From: G963662605 sp963662605
GTDB lineage: Bacteria; Bacteroidota; Ignavibacteria; Ignavibacteriales; Ignavibacteriaceae
Length of the DNA: 64,000 bases
Assembly: GCA_963662605.1 (NCBI GenBank)
Contig: OY759785.1
Span: 1,674,001 to 1,738,000 of the forward strand
Reading direction: 5' to 3'
Shown here one piece after another: positions 52,507 to 62,900 of the stretch. Numbering within the stretch: position 1 is the stretch's first letter; each line of letters begins with the position of its first letter. The position numbers and the translations under genes were made by a program. The notes under the pieces were generated by a model, which saw nothing but the letters and a program-made list of their open reading frames with translations, was not told the DNA's origin and ran no database searches.

Positions 52507-54144
52507 CTATATGCCGTATTGCGCTGAAAATGAGAATGAAAATTTTCCGCCCTTCATCCACACATACGTTCTCTTGGGATCCTCGTCATTAATATCTGCA
52601 TATTTTAACAGTACATTAATGAATGAATCGCGTACTATCTCGTATCTGATTCCACATTGAGCTGAATACTCTTTGCGAAGGGGACCATACAATAAATCAA
52701 GCTCCGCGGGTGGATTGTTGTATGCGTAACTGATATCCTTCATGCCACCTTTCCGGATTCTCTCTCCGATTACCTCCACAGCCAGACGGGAAATGGGACG
52801 ATAGCTGAATTTAAGAGATAGCTCGTCTGCGTTTTGCCCCATCCAATCACCAAGAACATACCCCATATGCTTATATGTACTAATTTCAGAATGATTTTCA
52901 TATATCCAGGGACGTAATTGAGTGTACTCAACATTCATGTCCAGATTTGGAATTACTACGTCTACTTTCTTCGCCCCCACGGTAAAAGCAAACCATGAAG
53001 TGTACCAAACACCTTTAAGAATTTTCCGGATGTTTAAAGCATCAACAAGCAGCGAGCCATATACTTGATAGGTGGCAGGGTAGTTGATCTTTAGATCAGA
53101 AAATATCATCCCGTTACCATCATCTGAGATCTGACGCCCGGTATTATGATCCATGACCTTGTAATACATAAATGGTATAAAGGTTTCCCACCTTGGTGAA
53201 CCGCCATACACAAAACTGTTTCCAATCGAAAAATCGATGTTGCGTTGTATGCTGACCGATACCATATTTGCAACAAAGTACTTATCAATATATTTTTTTT
53301 CAATTGTTGGGTCTAAGCTGCCAGGATAATTATAGTAAAAACTCGCTGAATCATAGATCAATGAGTTCAACCAACCTTGCATATAGTAAAACCGCAGCCA
53401 ATCCGTTGGTTGAAGTACTAATTGAAAGTGCGGAAAGTCAGGGGCCTTTGAGGATAAAATAATCTGTCCAAATTGTCCGTGACCCCAATTGGAATAGTCT
53501 TTTATTATTGAAAATGACCCCCAGTTGCCGCTTAATGAAATGCTTCCCTTGACGTCGCTGTAGTCAAATGAATTATTGCCCGAGGTCGTTACAAAATAAC
53601 CGCTTTTTGGCGAAAACAGTTTCTCTCTATCAGTGTTATCACCGTACTCCGTGTTATCACGGTACTCAAAACTACCTGCAAAGTTGTTCCCATAAGTGCC
53701 CCAGAATTTTCCACCCCACCAGCGGTGATGGCCGGATTTGGCCCCATATTCTGAAATCTCATATCCGGCTATGGGCGTTACAGTAAATCTGCATAAAGAA
53801 TCACGGTACTTGTATAAATACGCACGTTCATTGCTTAGTCTATCCATTTCTGATGCGAATTCCGAACAATACCAGATGTAATCCTCGCTATCTACATGAT
53901 TCATCGTGGTTTGATATGGTTCAAGATCTTTCAAATGCTGAGCGACTTGCCGGCGTGTCAGTGGTTTGACTTCATCATGATAGGTAACTAATCCACGGAT
54001 GGCCATCCGATCCAGAAATGTATATACCGGATCATTGGTAGAAGTAAAGACTGCTTGGGCGCGGGAGAAATTACATGATAGCAATATCAGCATTGTGCTA
54101 AAAGCAACGAGTTTCCCGCATCCAAAGTCGAAATTTTTCATCAT
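52507..54144 (-). CDS. Wzi-like capsule assembly outer-membrane protein
   Basis: 545 residues with a signal peptide (MLILLSCNFSRAQA). The N-terminal SLH/S-layer-like helix pair (PVYTFLDRMAIRGLVTYHD) and repeated aromatic beta strands (YGNNFAGSFEYR, WLRFYYMQGWLN) fit the Wzi-type barrel seen in Bacteroidota capsule loci. It may anchor the exported polysaccharide at the cell surface. Its ATG overlaps the previous gene's stop by 4 bases (ATGA), so it is coupled to the sugar transferase. Confidence 0.75.
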   Translation of the reverse strand: MMKNFDFGCGKLVAFSTMLILLSCNFSRAQAVFTSTNDPVYTFLDRMAIRGLVTYHDEVKPLTRRQVAQHLKDLEPYQTTMNHVDSEDYIWYCSEFASEMDRLSNERAYLYKYRDSLCRFTVTPIAGYEISEYGAKSGHHRWWGGKFWGTYGNNFAGSFEYRDNTEYGDNTDREKLFSPKSGYFVTTSGNNSFDYSDVKGSISLSGNWGSFSIIKDYSNWGHGQFGQIILSSKAPDFPHFQLVLQPTDWLRFYYMQGWLNSLIYDSASFYYNYPGSLDPTIEKKYIDKYFVANMVSVSIQRNIDFSIGNSFVYGGSPRWETFIPFMYYKVMDHNTGRQISDDGNGMIFSDLKINYPATYQVYGSLLVDALNIRKILKGVWYTSWFAFTVGAKKVDVVIPNLDMNVEYTQLRPWIYENHSEISTYKHMGYVLGDWMGQNADELSLKFSYRPISRLAVEVIGERIRKGGMKDISYAYNNPPAELDLLYGPLRKEYSAQCGIRYEIVRDSFINVLLKYADINDEDPKRTYVWMKGGKFSFSFSAQYGI

Positions 54145-56093
54145 TTACTTCTGGCCCGTTTTATCAGGATATTATAAAAGGATTTGAAAAAATACTTTAC
54201 ATCTGTCTTAAAAGGTGAAACATCATATGCGTTCATATAGTTTACTTCAGACTGTATGATTTCCTCCAGTGTTGTTGGGAGATCAACATAGAAAGGAGGA
54301 ACCAGGCCCGGTTTATAGTTTTTCCGCCGTTCCCGCACTTCTTCTCCGTAGAGTGAAAGGTAGTGCTGACTAATCGGTCTCACCCCGACAAGTTTTAGCT
54401 CGCCTTTCAACCAGTTAAATATCATCGGGAGTTCATCAACCCAAATTTTTCTAAAAAACCTTCCCCATGATGTGATGCGGAAGTCCTGATGGAATTTGCC
54501 GCCCTCTTCAAGTTTATTGTGCTCATAGACAAATTTTTGCAAATACTCGGAGTACGGATGCATAGTGCGCAATTTGTATACAAGAATTATTTTCCCATCC
54601 TTCCCAATCCTTCTCATCTTGAATAGTGGGCCGTAGCTTGGGTTTTTATCCTCCTTCGGATGTGTTACTTTATGAGCAATGAAGAATACTTTCTGCTCAA
54701 TTTCTTTTATAGAAATCACTTCAAATCCGCAATAATAAAGCCTGCCCAAACTTTCAGCTAAAGAAATAGCTCTATCCCGTCCTTTGGTTATCGCGAAGTA
54801 AATTGATTTTGTTATAGGTAGCTTTGGAAAAACTCGTGTCCAAATAAATTCCAAAAAGTAGAGAATCCGACCCAGATAGAATGGGTAATTTCGCTTAAAA
54901 TGTTTGAAACGCAAATGTGCCGGCTCCAATGCCCCTATAAAAATGCCACCATCTTTTAACTTGTTATTAACCTCGATGAAGTATTTATTGAGATATCTGA
55001 AATTATTGATATCCTGTAAGTTGCAGAAGAATGAAATGTATTCATCCGGCATTACTTCAATATTATAGATGTCATTTGTCCTGATTGCAATGGCCAGATC
55101 AGCATCAATGGATTGTAATTCAAGGCTGGACTCAATGAATGAGAATACGGCAGGATAATTTCTGAGGAAAATGTTCCTTAGCTTGGATTCAAATGTATAA
55201 TTTATTCTTTCCGTATTCGGAATGTAATATTTATCCGGGTTTACCTTCATTATATTATCCAGCGGGTCGTCATCAAGTTCAGGCGCCTTGGTTGTTGCCG
55301 CATCTACCTCATCTGACTGAATAGGTTTTAAATTAAGATATATAACGATGTCAATGATTAGCGCGGTAATAGAATAAACTATGATAGTATGCAAAAATCT
55401 AAACTGCGGGAGTAATTCCGGGGTTACATAAAATACGACGAATGAAGATAAAAGAAAAAAGTAAATCCCATTTTTAAGGATCTGCCAAATCAGTAAATAT
55501 ATAACATTGACTGCCCGTAAATTATAATATAACCCTGACATAAATCCGGAAATCATCCAGACGAAAAATATTATCATTAAATATTCTATTCTGGGAATTT
55601 CGGAAAACCCAGTTGCGAAGAAAAGATATTGAACTCCAATAGTGGCCGCAAATAAACATGTTTCAATAATGAATCGTGTTAATGATAAGTCTTTAAATCC
55701 ACGGAAATAGCTCCGCAAACCAGCTGTGCGAACAGCAAGCATTATCTCAATCGCGAAGCCGCTGGCAGCGGAAAAAATAAATACAGAACGGGAATGGTAT
55801 GCATCCGCTCCAAGTAGGTTGAAAACAGAATAAATTCCGATCATGATTATGAACGAAAGAGTCAATGACTTAATTTCGCCTAACGATGATTTTTTGTCGG
55901 TATATACAATCTTTCTCGCTATCGTGGCGGCAATTAGCCATGCAAAAGAATATAAGACTATGAAAGATGTATAATACCGGTTTGCAAACGGCAGTTTACC
56001 AAAGTGGAGCCAATGAATAACGGCAAAGGGGAGCGCGTATATCAAATAATTCCAGAGTAATCCTTTAACTTGGAACCATCTATGTGATAACAT
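54141..56093 (-). CDS. Three-part sugar-phosphate transferase, probable chain initiator
   Basis: 650 residues. About eight membrane helices fill residues 1-260, then an acidic linker (DEVDAATTKAPELDDD). Residues about 305-480 resemble a SAM methyltransferase C-terminal half (VNNKLKDGGIFIGALEP, GFEVISIKEIEQKVFFIAHKV) without a visible SAM-binding GxGxG. A bacterial sugar transferase domain follows (YGPLFKMRRIGKDGKI, KLRTM, D553-E554 in VDELPM, GVRP). The usual reentrant helix (KRxxDI...) before this domain is missing. It probably transfers the first sugar-phosphate to undecaprenyl phosphate. It is the only candidate initiating enzyme seen. Confidence 0.78.
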   Translation of the reverse strand: MLSHRWFQVKGLLWNYLIYALPFAVIHWLHFGKLPFANRYYTSFIVLYSFAWLIAATIARKIVYTDKKSSLGEIKSLTLSFIIMIGIYSVFNLLGADAYHSRSVFIFSAASGFAIEIMLAVRTAGLRSYFRGFKDLSLTRFIIETCLFAATIGVQYLFFATGFSEIPRIEYLMIIFFVWMISGFMSGLYYNLRAVNVIYLLIWQILKNGIYFFLLSSFVVFYVTPELLPQFRFLHTIIVYSITALIIDIVIYLNLKPIQSDEVDAATTKAPELDDDPLDNIMKVNPDKYYIPNTERINYTFESKLRNIFLRNYPAVFSFIESSLELQSIDADLAIAIRTNDIYNIEVMPDEYISFFCNLQDINNFRYLNKYFIEVNNKLKDGGIFIGALEPAHLRFKHFKRNYPFYLGRILYFLEFIWTRVFPKLPITKSIYFAITKGRDRAISLAESLGRLYYCGFEVISIKEIEQKVFFIAHKVTHPKEDKNPSYGPLFKMRRIGKDGKIILVYKLRTMHPYSEYLQKFVYEHNKLEEGGKFHQDFRITSWGRFFRKIWVDELPMIFNWLKGELKLVGVRPISQHYLSLYGEEVRERRKNYKPGLVPPFYVDLPTTLEEIIQSEVNYMNAYDVSPFKTDVKYFFKSFYNILIKRARSK

Positions 56094-56349
56094 TATAAAC
56101 TCGGCATAATATTTTCATAATATAACCCGTATCAGGCTGGTAATCAATAATTTTTAGGATCTTGCATACAATAACGTAATTTCAACCATGTATTGGCTGA
56201 AATTCGGTGTGTAATTCTTGAGTTTTTATTAAGGAGGTAAAATTGTATCAATTTATAAGTATCCTCCGATTGTAACACAATAATTGACGTCAACTTATTA
56301 GCTCTTTAGCAAATATAGGAAAATCATCCGCCAAAATGAAGTGTTCTGT

Positions 56350-56367
56350 GTAAAAGAGCTCTTTTAC
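56350..56367. repeat. Perfect 18-base palindrome
   Basis: GTAAAAGAG-CTCTTTTAC, with no spacer, in the gap between the sugar transferase and T9SS substrate genes. It resembles a protein-binding site more than a hairpin. The rest of 56094-56349 shows nothing else I can name. Confidence 0.4.
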
Positions 56368-56381
56368 GAATTACATGTCAT

Positions 56382-56420
56382 AAAACAAAGAACCCCCGCT
56401 TAGCGGGGGTTCTTTGTTTT
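56382..56420. terminator. Strong bidirectional terminator
   Basis: Perfect 18-bp stem (56382-56399 with 56403-56420), loop TTA, core AACCCCCGC/GCGGGGGTT, A/T tracts on both sides. It lies 48 bases past the T9SS substrate gene's stop. Confidence 0.9.
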
Positions 56421-56467
56421 ATTATAAGTGTTGTTTTATCATGCCCGCCACCGGCAAAATCATGTCC

Positions 56468-59458
56468 CTATTTCAGGAATATCATCTTTTTTATGCTGGT
56501 GAACTGTTTGCCCGAGGACAATTCCTTACCCATAAACCGGTAAATATAAACGCCACTTGATAAACTGTAATTACTCATATTTACTGTTTGATCGTAGTAT
56601 CCGGTTTCCGAAATGCCGTTGAAAAGAGTAGCTATCTTTTGCCCGGTTAAAGAGTATAGCTCAAGAGTTACATGGCTATTTGCCGGAAGTGTGTAAGAAA
56701 TCTTTGTTGAAGGGTTAAACGGATTCGGGTAATTTTGAGACAAAGTGAATTCAACTGGAGCCGCTATCACAGCCTCAATAGTTTTGCTGAATTCATAACT
56801 ACCGTCATTATCAACCATTCTTAACCGGTACTGAAATGTACCCACTGTAGAATTTTTATCTATAAATGAATAGCTCTTCGGAGAGTTGCTGTAGTTGTTA
56901 GCACGAACTTCACCGAGAACCGACCAACTATTTGCTCCGGACAGGGAACGCTCTATTACGAATTTGTACGAATTGATTTCTGTGGCGGTATTCCAATCAA
57001 GTAGAACGGTTCTGCCTTGTGTAGAGCAGTTGAACGTGCTCAATTCAACCGGAAGCGGGTGGAGGCTATCACCGGCAGTCCAGGTCGAAAATGCATCAAT
57101 ACCACTTAAGGTGATTGTATTTGCGGCAACATCGCGGCTTCCAACACCGCCATAAATCCATGTGGTGCCATTGTCAGTTGATCTCCACAATTTGAGATTG
57201 GACTCGCTAATGCCGTTCAACTCAGCCGTCGTATCGTCATATTTGAATGCCAGAGTTGCATTTAATCCGGTATTCACAGTAGGTGAAATACTATAGTAGC
57301 GTTTAATCGAAGTATTACTGTTTCCACTAAGAGCCGTGCCGGTAGTACGTGTTACTACAGTTGAACCGGGGGCGGCGCCATTAGCAGTAATTGCAATTCC
57401 GATCCCTCCGAAAGTATTGTTCGCGCTTTGGCTGACGGTTCTGGTGGCGGTGATTTTACCAATGACTCTGTTGCCGGAACCTTCGCTTAAGGTTGCCGAG
57501 GATCCGAGGGAGATTGTGTTTGCCCCAGTATATAGCAATCCGGCAGTCATTGTAAGAGTGCCGTTTACGGTGAGGGCTGAACCTAATGTAGCATTTCCTG
57601 AGGAAGTACGATTTACTGTAAGGTTATTAACATTTTGTGAACCGGAGGTAAAAGAAATCGTACCAAAAGCTCCTGTACCGTTAATAGTAACGTTTGAGGC
57701 GCTATTACCTTTTATAGTTCCGGAACCACTCATTGTGCTTGCGGTACCGGCCGCGCCTACTGTCAAGTCCTTACCATTAAGGTCCAATACATCAGTACTG
57801 TTAATAAAAGTAATCGGACTGCCACCGTTTGGCGCAGTTGATGTCAAATTAGTTGCGTTCAACTGTAATGTTGTTCCGGTGCCCCCTGATCTACCAACAA
57901 TTATATACGGGATACTTACAGCTCCAGAGGCGTGATTAATTGTCTGGGTTCCATCTTTTAAGAAAAATATAGCACGGCCGTTGCCGGTAAAAGCGGAAGA
58001 AGAACCGAATGTTACATTACCATATGTTTTAATGTCTCCGCCCGTAGTTGCTGATAATGTCAGGGCACCGTTAATAGACATATTCCCCATAACGGTTAGA
58101 GCAGCACTCATAGCGGTAGTATTCAAAGTCAAAGTTGAACCATTATCAACGGTCATATTCCCAGCGCATTGCCTTGCTGTACTCGCTCCGCCATTTCCCA
58201 AATCTAACGTGGAGTTGTTCGAGATTTGCACGTTGTATGGATAACCTGCTCCTGATGTCGTATTCCATTCAAGGTAACGGCCATATGTTGTCGCAGAGTA
58301 ATATTGGAGCGTTGAACCGCTTCCGTAAGTCGGAGGATTAGTGTCAACATAACCGCCGGCATTAATTCTGAATGTGCCGTTTATCGTAGATGCACCGCCG
58401 AAATTTACTCCGCCTGAAGCATAAACATTATTAAAGGAAACAGTACCGGAAATGGTACCTGCGCCCGCGAATGTTATTGTCCCGTCATTTGCCGTAAATG
58501 TACCGCTATTTGTAAAAGCACCGCCGGAGGTAATAGTTAAATTTACAGCAGATGCACTTTTTGATGTCAAAGTTGCACCGCTTTTAATATTAACCGAATT
58601 TGCCGTTGCTGTTGCATCAATTGTGACACTATTTTTAATTAATACATCGTAAGCATTGGTCGGTACGGTTGTGTTTTCCCATGTAGTTGTCGCGGACCAA
58701 TCACCGTCTGCTTTGGAGCCGTAGTAATTTACAGTGTATGAGTAATAGCTGCCGCTTGTGTCCTTATAGCTCAATGAGGAGACTTCAATATTGGATGTCG
58801 GACTGGATAGCGTTGTTGAGAAGACAAAGTATTTTACCGTCGTTCCCTTAGCTTGTTTCGGTATTGTCACAGTTCCGCTTGACCCGGAAAATGAAATAGC
58901 ACTTGAATTTGTCCAATTACTTCCATTATCAGTGCTGTATCTAAGATATACGTTCTCTTCAGAGCTTTTTGAGCCGCTCAAATAAACAGTAATGGTAATG
59001 GCATCGTTATTTGAGACAGGTTGAGAAGGTGGATTGGAAACTGCATTAATCGTTACGGGTGCAGCGCTTGTTTCCATTACAACACCAAGAGCACTGGCGT
59101 ATCCGTTATTTTTCAATCTGTAAGTATAATACTTTCCGCTTGTTACTCCACCGGTCAATGAATTGTCCGATCCGGCATAGTTAGCATTCCATGTGAAAGT
59201 GCTTACTGTATTCTTACCTGCTGTTACACCGTTCCACTTGTTGTAATAACTGTCTGCTTCAAACAACCACACGGATGGATTATATGTTCCGGTTGCCTGA
59301 ATTGTATAGTAGAAATATGAAGCACCATTGACAGTCTGGGTACTCATTTGATGCATGGCGCCCCAGTTGCCGTCAACTTGCCCACCAACATACATGGTTT
59401 GCGAATATAACGTAACGCTGGATAAAATCAGTAGTAATATAAAGTAACATTTTTTCAT
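56468..59458 (-). CDS. Large secreted T9SS substrate, adhesin-like
   Basis: 996 residues. A signal peptide (LLLILSSVTLYSQ) starts it. A region rich in short beta repeats follows (GDWSATTTWENTTVP, then strings such as SGATLTSKS and NVTINGTGAFG), typical of beta-helical surface proteins. The last 85 residues are the T9SS sorting domain (NYPNPFNPSTKISYTLP, GVYIYRFMG). No catalytic motif is visible; adhesion or matrix binding is inference. The ribosome site AGGAGG (59463-59468 in the complement) precedes the ATG. A leader of about 200 bases separates the probable promoter from the start. Confidence 0.88.
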   Translation of the reverse strand: MKKCYFILLLILSSVTLYSQTMYVGGQVDGNWGAMHQMSTQTVNGASYFYYTIQATGTYNPSVWLFEADSYYNKWNGVTAGKNTVSTFTWNANYAGSDNSLTGGVTSGKYYTYRLKNNGYASALGVVMETSAAPVTINAVSNPPSQPVSNNDAITITVYLSGSKSSEENVYLRYSTDNGSNWTNSSAISFSGSSGTVTIPKQAKGTTVKYFVFSTTLSSPTSNIEVSSLSYKDTSGSYYSYTVNYYGSKADGDWSATTTWENTTVPTNAYDVLIKNSVTIDATATANSVNIKSGATLTSKSASAVNLTITSGGAFTNSGTFTANDGTITFAGAGTISGTVSFNNVYASGGVNFGGASTINGTFRINAGGYVDTNPPTYGSGSTLQYYSATTYGRYLEWNTTSGAGYPYNVQISNNSTLDLGNGGASTARQCAGNMTVDNGSTLTLNTTAMSAALTVMGNMSINGALTLSATTGGDIKTYGNVTFGSSSAFTGNGRAIFFLKDGTQTINHASGAVSIPYIIVGRSGGTGTTLQLNATNLTSTAPNGGSPITFINSTDVLDLNGKDLTVGAAGTASTMSGSGTIKGNSASNVTINGTGAFGTISFTSGSQNVNNLTVNRTSSGNATLGSALTVNGTLTMTAGLLYTGANTISLGSSATLSEGSGNRVIGKITATRTVSQSANNTFGGIGIAITANGAAPGSTVVTRTTGTALSGNSNTSIKRYYSISPTVNTGLNATLAFKYDDTTAELNGISESNLKLWRSTDNGTTWIYGGVGSRDVAANTITLSGIDAFSTWTAGDSLHPLPVELSTFNCSTQGRTVLLDWNTATEINSYKFVIERSLSGANSWSVLGEVRANNYSNSPKSYSFIDKNSTVGTFQYRLRMVDNDGSYEFSKTIEAVIAAPVEFTLSQNYPNPFNPSTKISYTLPANSHVTLELYSLTGQKIATLFNGISETGYYDQTVNMSNYSLSSGVYIYRFMGKELSSGKQFTSIKKMIFLK

Positions 59459-59689
59459 AGTGCCTCCTGAAAAAATTCAAAAAAAATCTTACGAGCCATG
59501 GCGTTGCCACAGACCCAAACATATTAAGCGACGCGATCACACCCGCGGGATGAATTTGGAGAATGTGACTGGATAACAATTTTTCCGCGGTCTATTATTA
59601 CGGGTATCAGTGCTGCTTCCCGTTTGTGATTTTTACGTGTAAAAACCATTTGGAAAATCTCTCAAAAATAAAGTTAATGAACCGTTCTT

Positions 59690-59724
59690 TTAAGTTAACT
59701 GATTTTCCTCGCGTGTTAACTTAA
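59690..59724. promoter_or_regulatory. Inverted repeat between divergent genes
   Basis: TTAAGTTAAC (59690-59699) and GTTAACTTAA (59715-59724) are perfect 10-base arms with a 15-base spacer. The position upstream of both genes suggests a shared operator. Confidence 0.5.
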
Positions 59725-59842
59725 TAAAATTCAAAATTAAAAACAACATACCGATAGCGAAAAGTTTCACTTAAAAAGCTGAATGAGATAACGGTCAATA
59801 GAGGGCAGTATTCTTACGAAAACAGCTCCAAAAAGCAATATT

Positions 59843-59850
59843 TATGTTTG
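59843..59850 (+). promoter_or_regulatory. -7 box for the C25 peptidase gene
   Basis: TATGTTTG matches the Bacteroidota TAnnTTTG box, 60 bases before the ATG at 59911. The -33 box is weak. Confidence 0.4.
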
Positions 59851-59910
59851 GGAGGAGACGTAAAATGATTATATTGCAGAATTGGTGATGTTTTAAAAAA
59901 GGTCTTCAAT

Positions 59911-62900
59911 ATGCATATGCTGTACCGGATTAATGTGGTCAAATCTACGATTCTTTTTCTCGTCGTATTTCTTATTTCGGCATCCTCCTTTGCCCAGTCA
60001 AGCAGGGCAAAAACACTAGCTTCAAACTCCGGTTTCGCAATTGAGATGGCTGCCCCAAATTTCAATAAGCAGATTGCCAATTCAGGTGCAAATATCATTG
60101 TTGACTATGTAGATTACACCCGAACTGATGCACCGGGGATATTCAAAATTCCTTATGATGAACTGATTATTGCTATACCGCAGAATTCAAAGCCGACTTT
60201 CAATTTACAAATCCTCGAAAAAAGAACTATAAAAAATGCTATACCGGCTTGCAATCCGGAAGTCGAATTTGCTGATTCAAGCATTAGATTAAAAAAAATC
60301 CCGGTTACCTCGGCTATGAGAATAAACTCAGGCGAACAGTTTGAGGTTAAGGGCTTCTTCTGGTATCGTGATTTTTACTGTGCTCATGTTCGCGTGCGCT
60401 TGGCTGAATATTCTTTTACGGCAAACAGCATTGAAGAGATTTCCAAATATAAGGTTCTTGTCAATACCGGAGGAATGGTTCAAACTTCAGCGCCAATTCT
60501 TATTCGTTCAGATATGGATAGATTAGTATCGGAATTGATTGTCAATGCCGCAAATGCAGAACAATTTCGCTCAACAAGGCAAATAAGCATAACCGACACG
60601 ACAGGGAACTGGTTTAATACTTCCGCGCAATACCTGAAAATTGGCACGTATGAAGATAAAATCTACCGTATTACGAAGCAGAGCTTTGATAAAGTCGGTA
60701 TATCAATCGCGGGAATAGATCCCCAAACCTTTAAATTACTGCAAAATGGCATTGAACTTCCTATAACTGTCTTTACGCAAACTCCGGGGACATTCGGAAC
60801 GACCGATTACATCGAATTTTATGGTCACAAAAATTATGAGCCGGTTTCTGACAGGGTTGTTAATCCGGATTCATTACCCTATAATAATTATTTGAACCCC
60901 TATAGCGATACCGTCTACTATTATCTTACATGGGGAAATGGACTGGGACAACGAACAAAGGTATCCGGTGCAGCACCAATTGCATCAAGTGATACAATAA
61001 AGTACTATAACGATTTTATCCATTATGAACCGAACACCGTTTTCCAGGAAATCGAAAACGATGTGACGATAAGTCAAGATCCGACAAAACTTAATCGGAA
61101 ATCATGGTTCGCCGGATTTTTATTTGCCAGCGGAAATTATGCAGTTTCATTGCCCGGCATATTACCGGGTAAAACGGCCGGGGTATTCGCCAGAGTGTCC
61201 AGCGCCGGTTCAAATTATACAAAAAATGCTCATACAGTATCGGTTGGATTGCGGAAAAAGCCTTCTGTTGCAAGTGATACGCTTATGAATATTTCGGGTA
61301 CACAAACATTTGATAAAGGCGGAAGGGCAGTCATTGGTGGATACATCCCAACTGATTCGCTTACAACAGGAAGCAACAGTCTTCGTATTAGAAATTATGA
61401 AAACGGTTCCTCGGTTAACTATCTTGTAGTAGATTGGTATGAAATCGAATATCCGAGGACGCTCGCTGCCCAAAACGATTCCCTTCTGTTTAGTATACGG
61501 GATTCGCTGTCATTCGATTTAAGAAATGTTAAAGTCGCAAATGTAACTTTAGCTGCTGATAGTCTCGTGCTATATCGAATAGCGCCAGCTTTTGCGAAAC
61601 TGAATGGATTTATCAAGTCCGGTACTAATCTTATTTTTGCGGATTCAATCGGAATGGGAAGTCAATATTGTCTCGCCGCAGTTAAGAAATTAAACCAGCC
61701 TTCTATCCTAAAAAATAAGCGATTTGCCGATCTCCGTGCAAGCCGCAAAGCCGACTATATCGGCATAACGCATTCATCATTGCTGAATGCTGCAAAAAAC
61801 TACATGGGCTTTATCAGCAGCAATTATTCGGTTGATACCATATTAATAAACGTTGAAGATATATTTGATGAATTTGCGTATGGAAATCCTGATCCGTTGG
61901 CGATAAAGGCATTTCTCAAAAGTACTTTCCAGAATTGGCAGGCTCCGAAACCGTCTTATGTTTGCCTGCTTGGTACGGGCTCATACGATTACAAAGGATA
62001 TTGGGCTTCGTCGCACAGTTATTCTACCGGGCTGAATCTGGTGCCGACTTTTGGTGAGCCTGTTTCCGATACATGGTATACTATGTGGGATGAAAAAGCA
62101 CCGCTTATACAACAAATGCTTATCGGTAGAATTCCGTCAAAGAATGAAGCTCAGCTCAACTATTATTTGCAAAAGCATCAAGGCTATGTTGACCAACACT
62201 TAAATATTTGGAACAAGCGCGCTCTCTTCTTCTCAGGTGGTGATTCCGGTGATTCTTTGCAACTATCCGAAACCAAGAATGTGAACGATTATATTGTAAA
62301 AAATCACACAAAGACTCCCAGACTCGTTTTGGGAGTTGATCACTTTTATAAAGTTTATAGTCCTGCTTCAAATTTTGGTCCGTACAGTTCGGCATACATT
62401 CGAAACTCAATTGAGCAAGGTGGACTATTCATTTCATATATCGGACATAGCGGAACACGGACATGGGATAACAGTATAGCTGACCCGAACCAACTGCTAA
62501 ACAATTCAAACAGGAGTTCACTTGTAACGGATTTTGGATGTTCTACTGCAAAATTTGCAGAACCGGATGTTGACTCTTTTGGTGGCTTGTTTGTTAACGA
62601 AGGCCAGACGATTGCATATATTGGGAATACCTCACTCGGGTTTTCCAGCACAACTCTAATGGTGCCCCAGTACTTCTACGGAAAAATTCTTCAGGATACC
62701 ATTTATTGCATATCCATGGCTCATTTCGCCGCAAAATTGCAAATGTTCAGTGAACTTGGTTCTACCGGAAGCTATCGAATATTCGCAATGACAAACACTC
62801 TATTAGCTGATCCTATTGTGCGATTAGCTCTTCCGACTAAGCCTAATCTGGCAATTGCATCTTCTGATATTACCCTGTTGAATCAAGCTCCAACCGATCA

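Larger units (their letters stand above)
59459..59910. other. Divergent control region with an inverted repeat
   Basis: 452 bases between the T9SS substrate gene and the C25 peptidase gene. It holds AGGAGG for the minus-strand gene, a TATTTTTG -7 box on the minus strand (complement at 59663-59670), the inverted repeat at 59690-59724 and the plus-strand -7 box at 59843-59850. The minus-strand leader includes GGCAACGCC, able to form a short hairpin. I recognise no known riboswitch. Confidence 0.5.

Noticed and set aside
57336..57935. 199-codon plus-strand frame inside the T9SS substrate gene
   Set aside because: Antisense to a gene with a signal peptide, sorting domain and Shine-Dalgarno. The repetitive Val/Pro-rich sequence follows from the Gly/Thr/Ser codons on the true strand.
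59480..59600. Possible known riboswitch in the T9SS gene leader
   Set aside because: I compared it by eye with c-di-GMP, cobalamin and TPP-type conserved cores and saw no match. Only a short GGCAACGCC hairpin is apparent.
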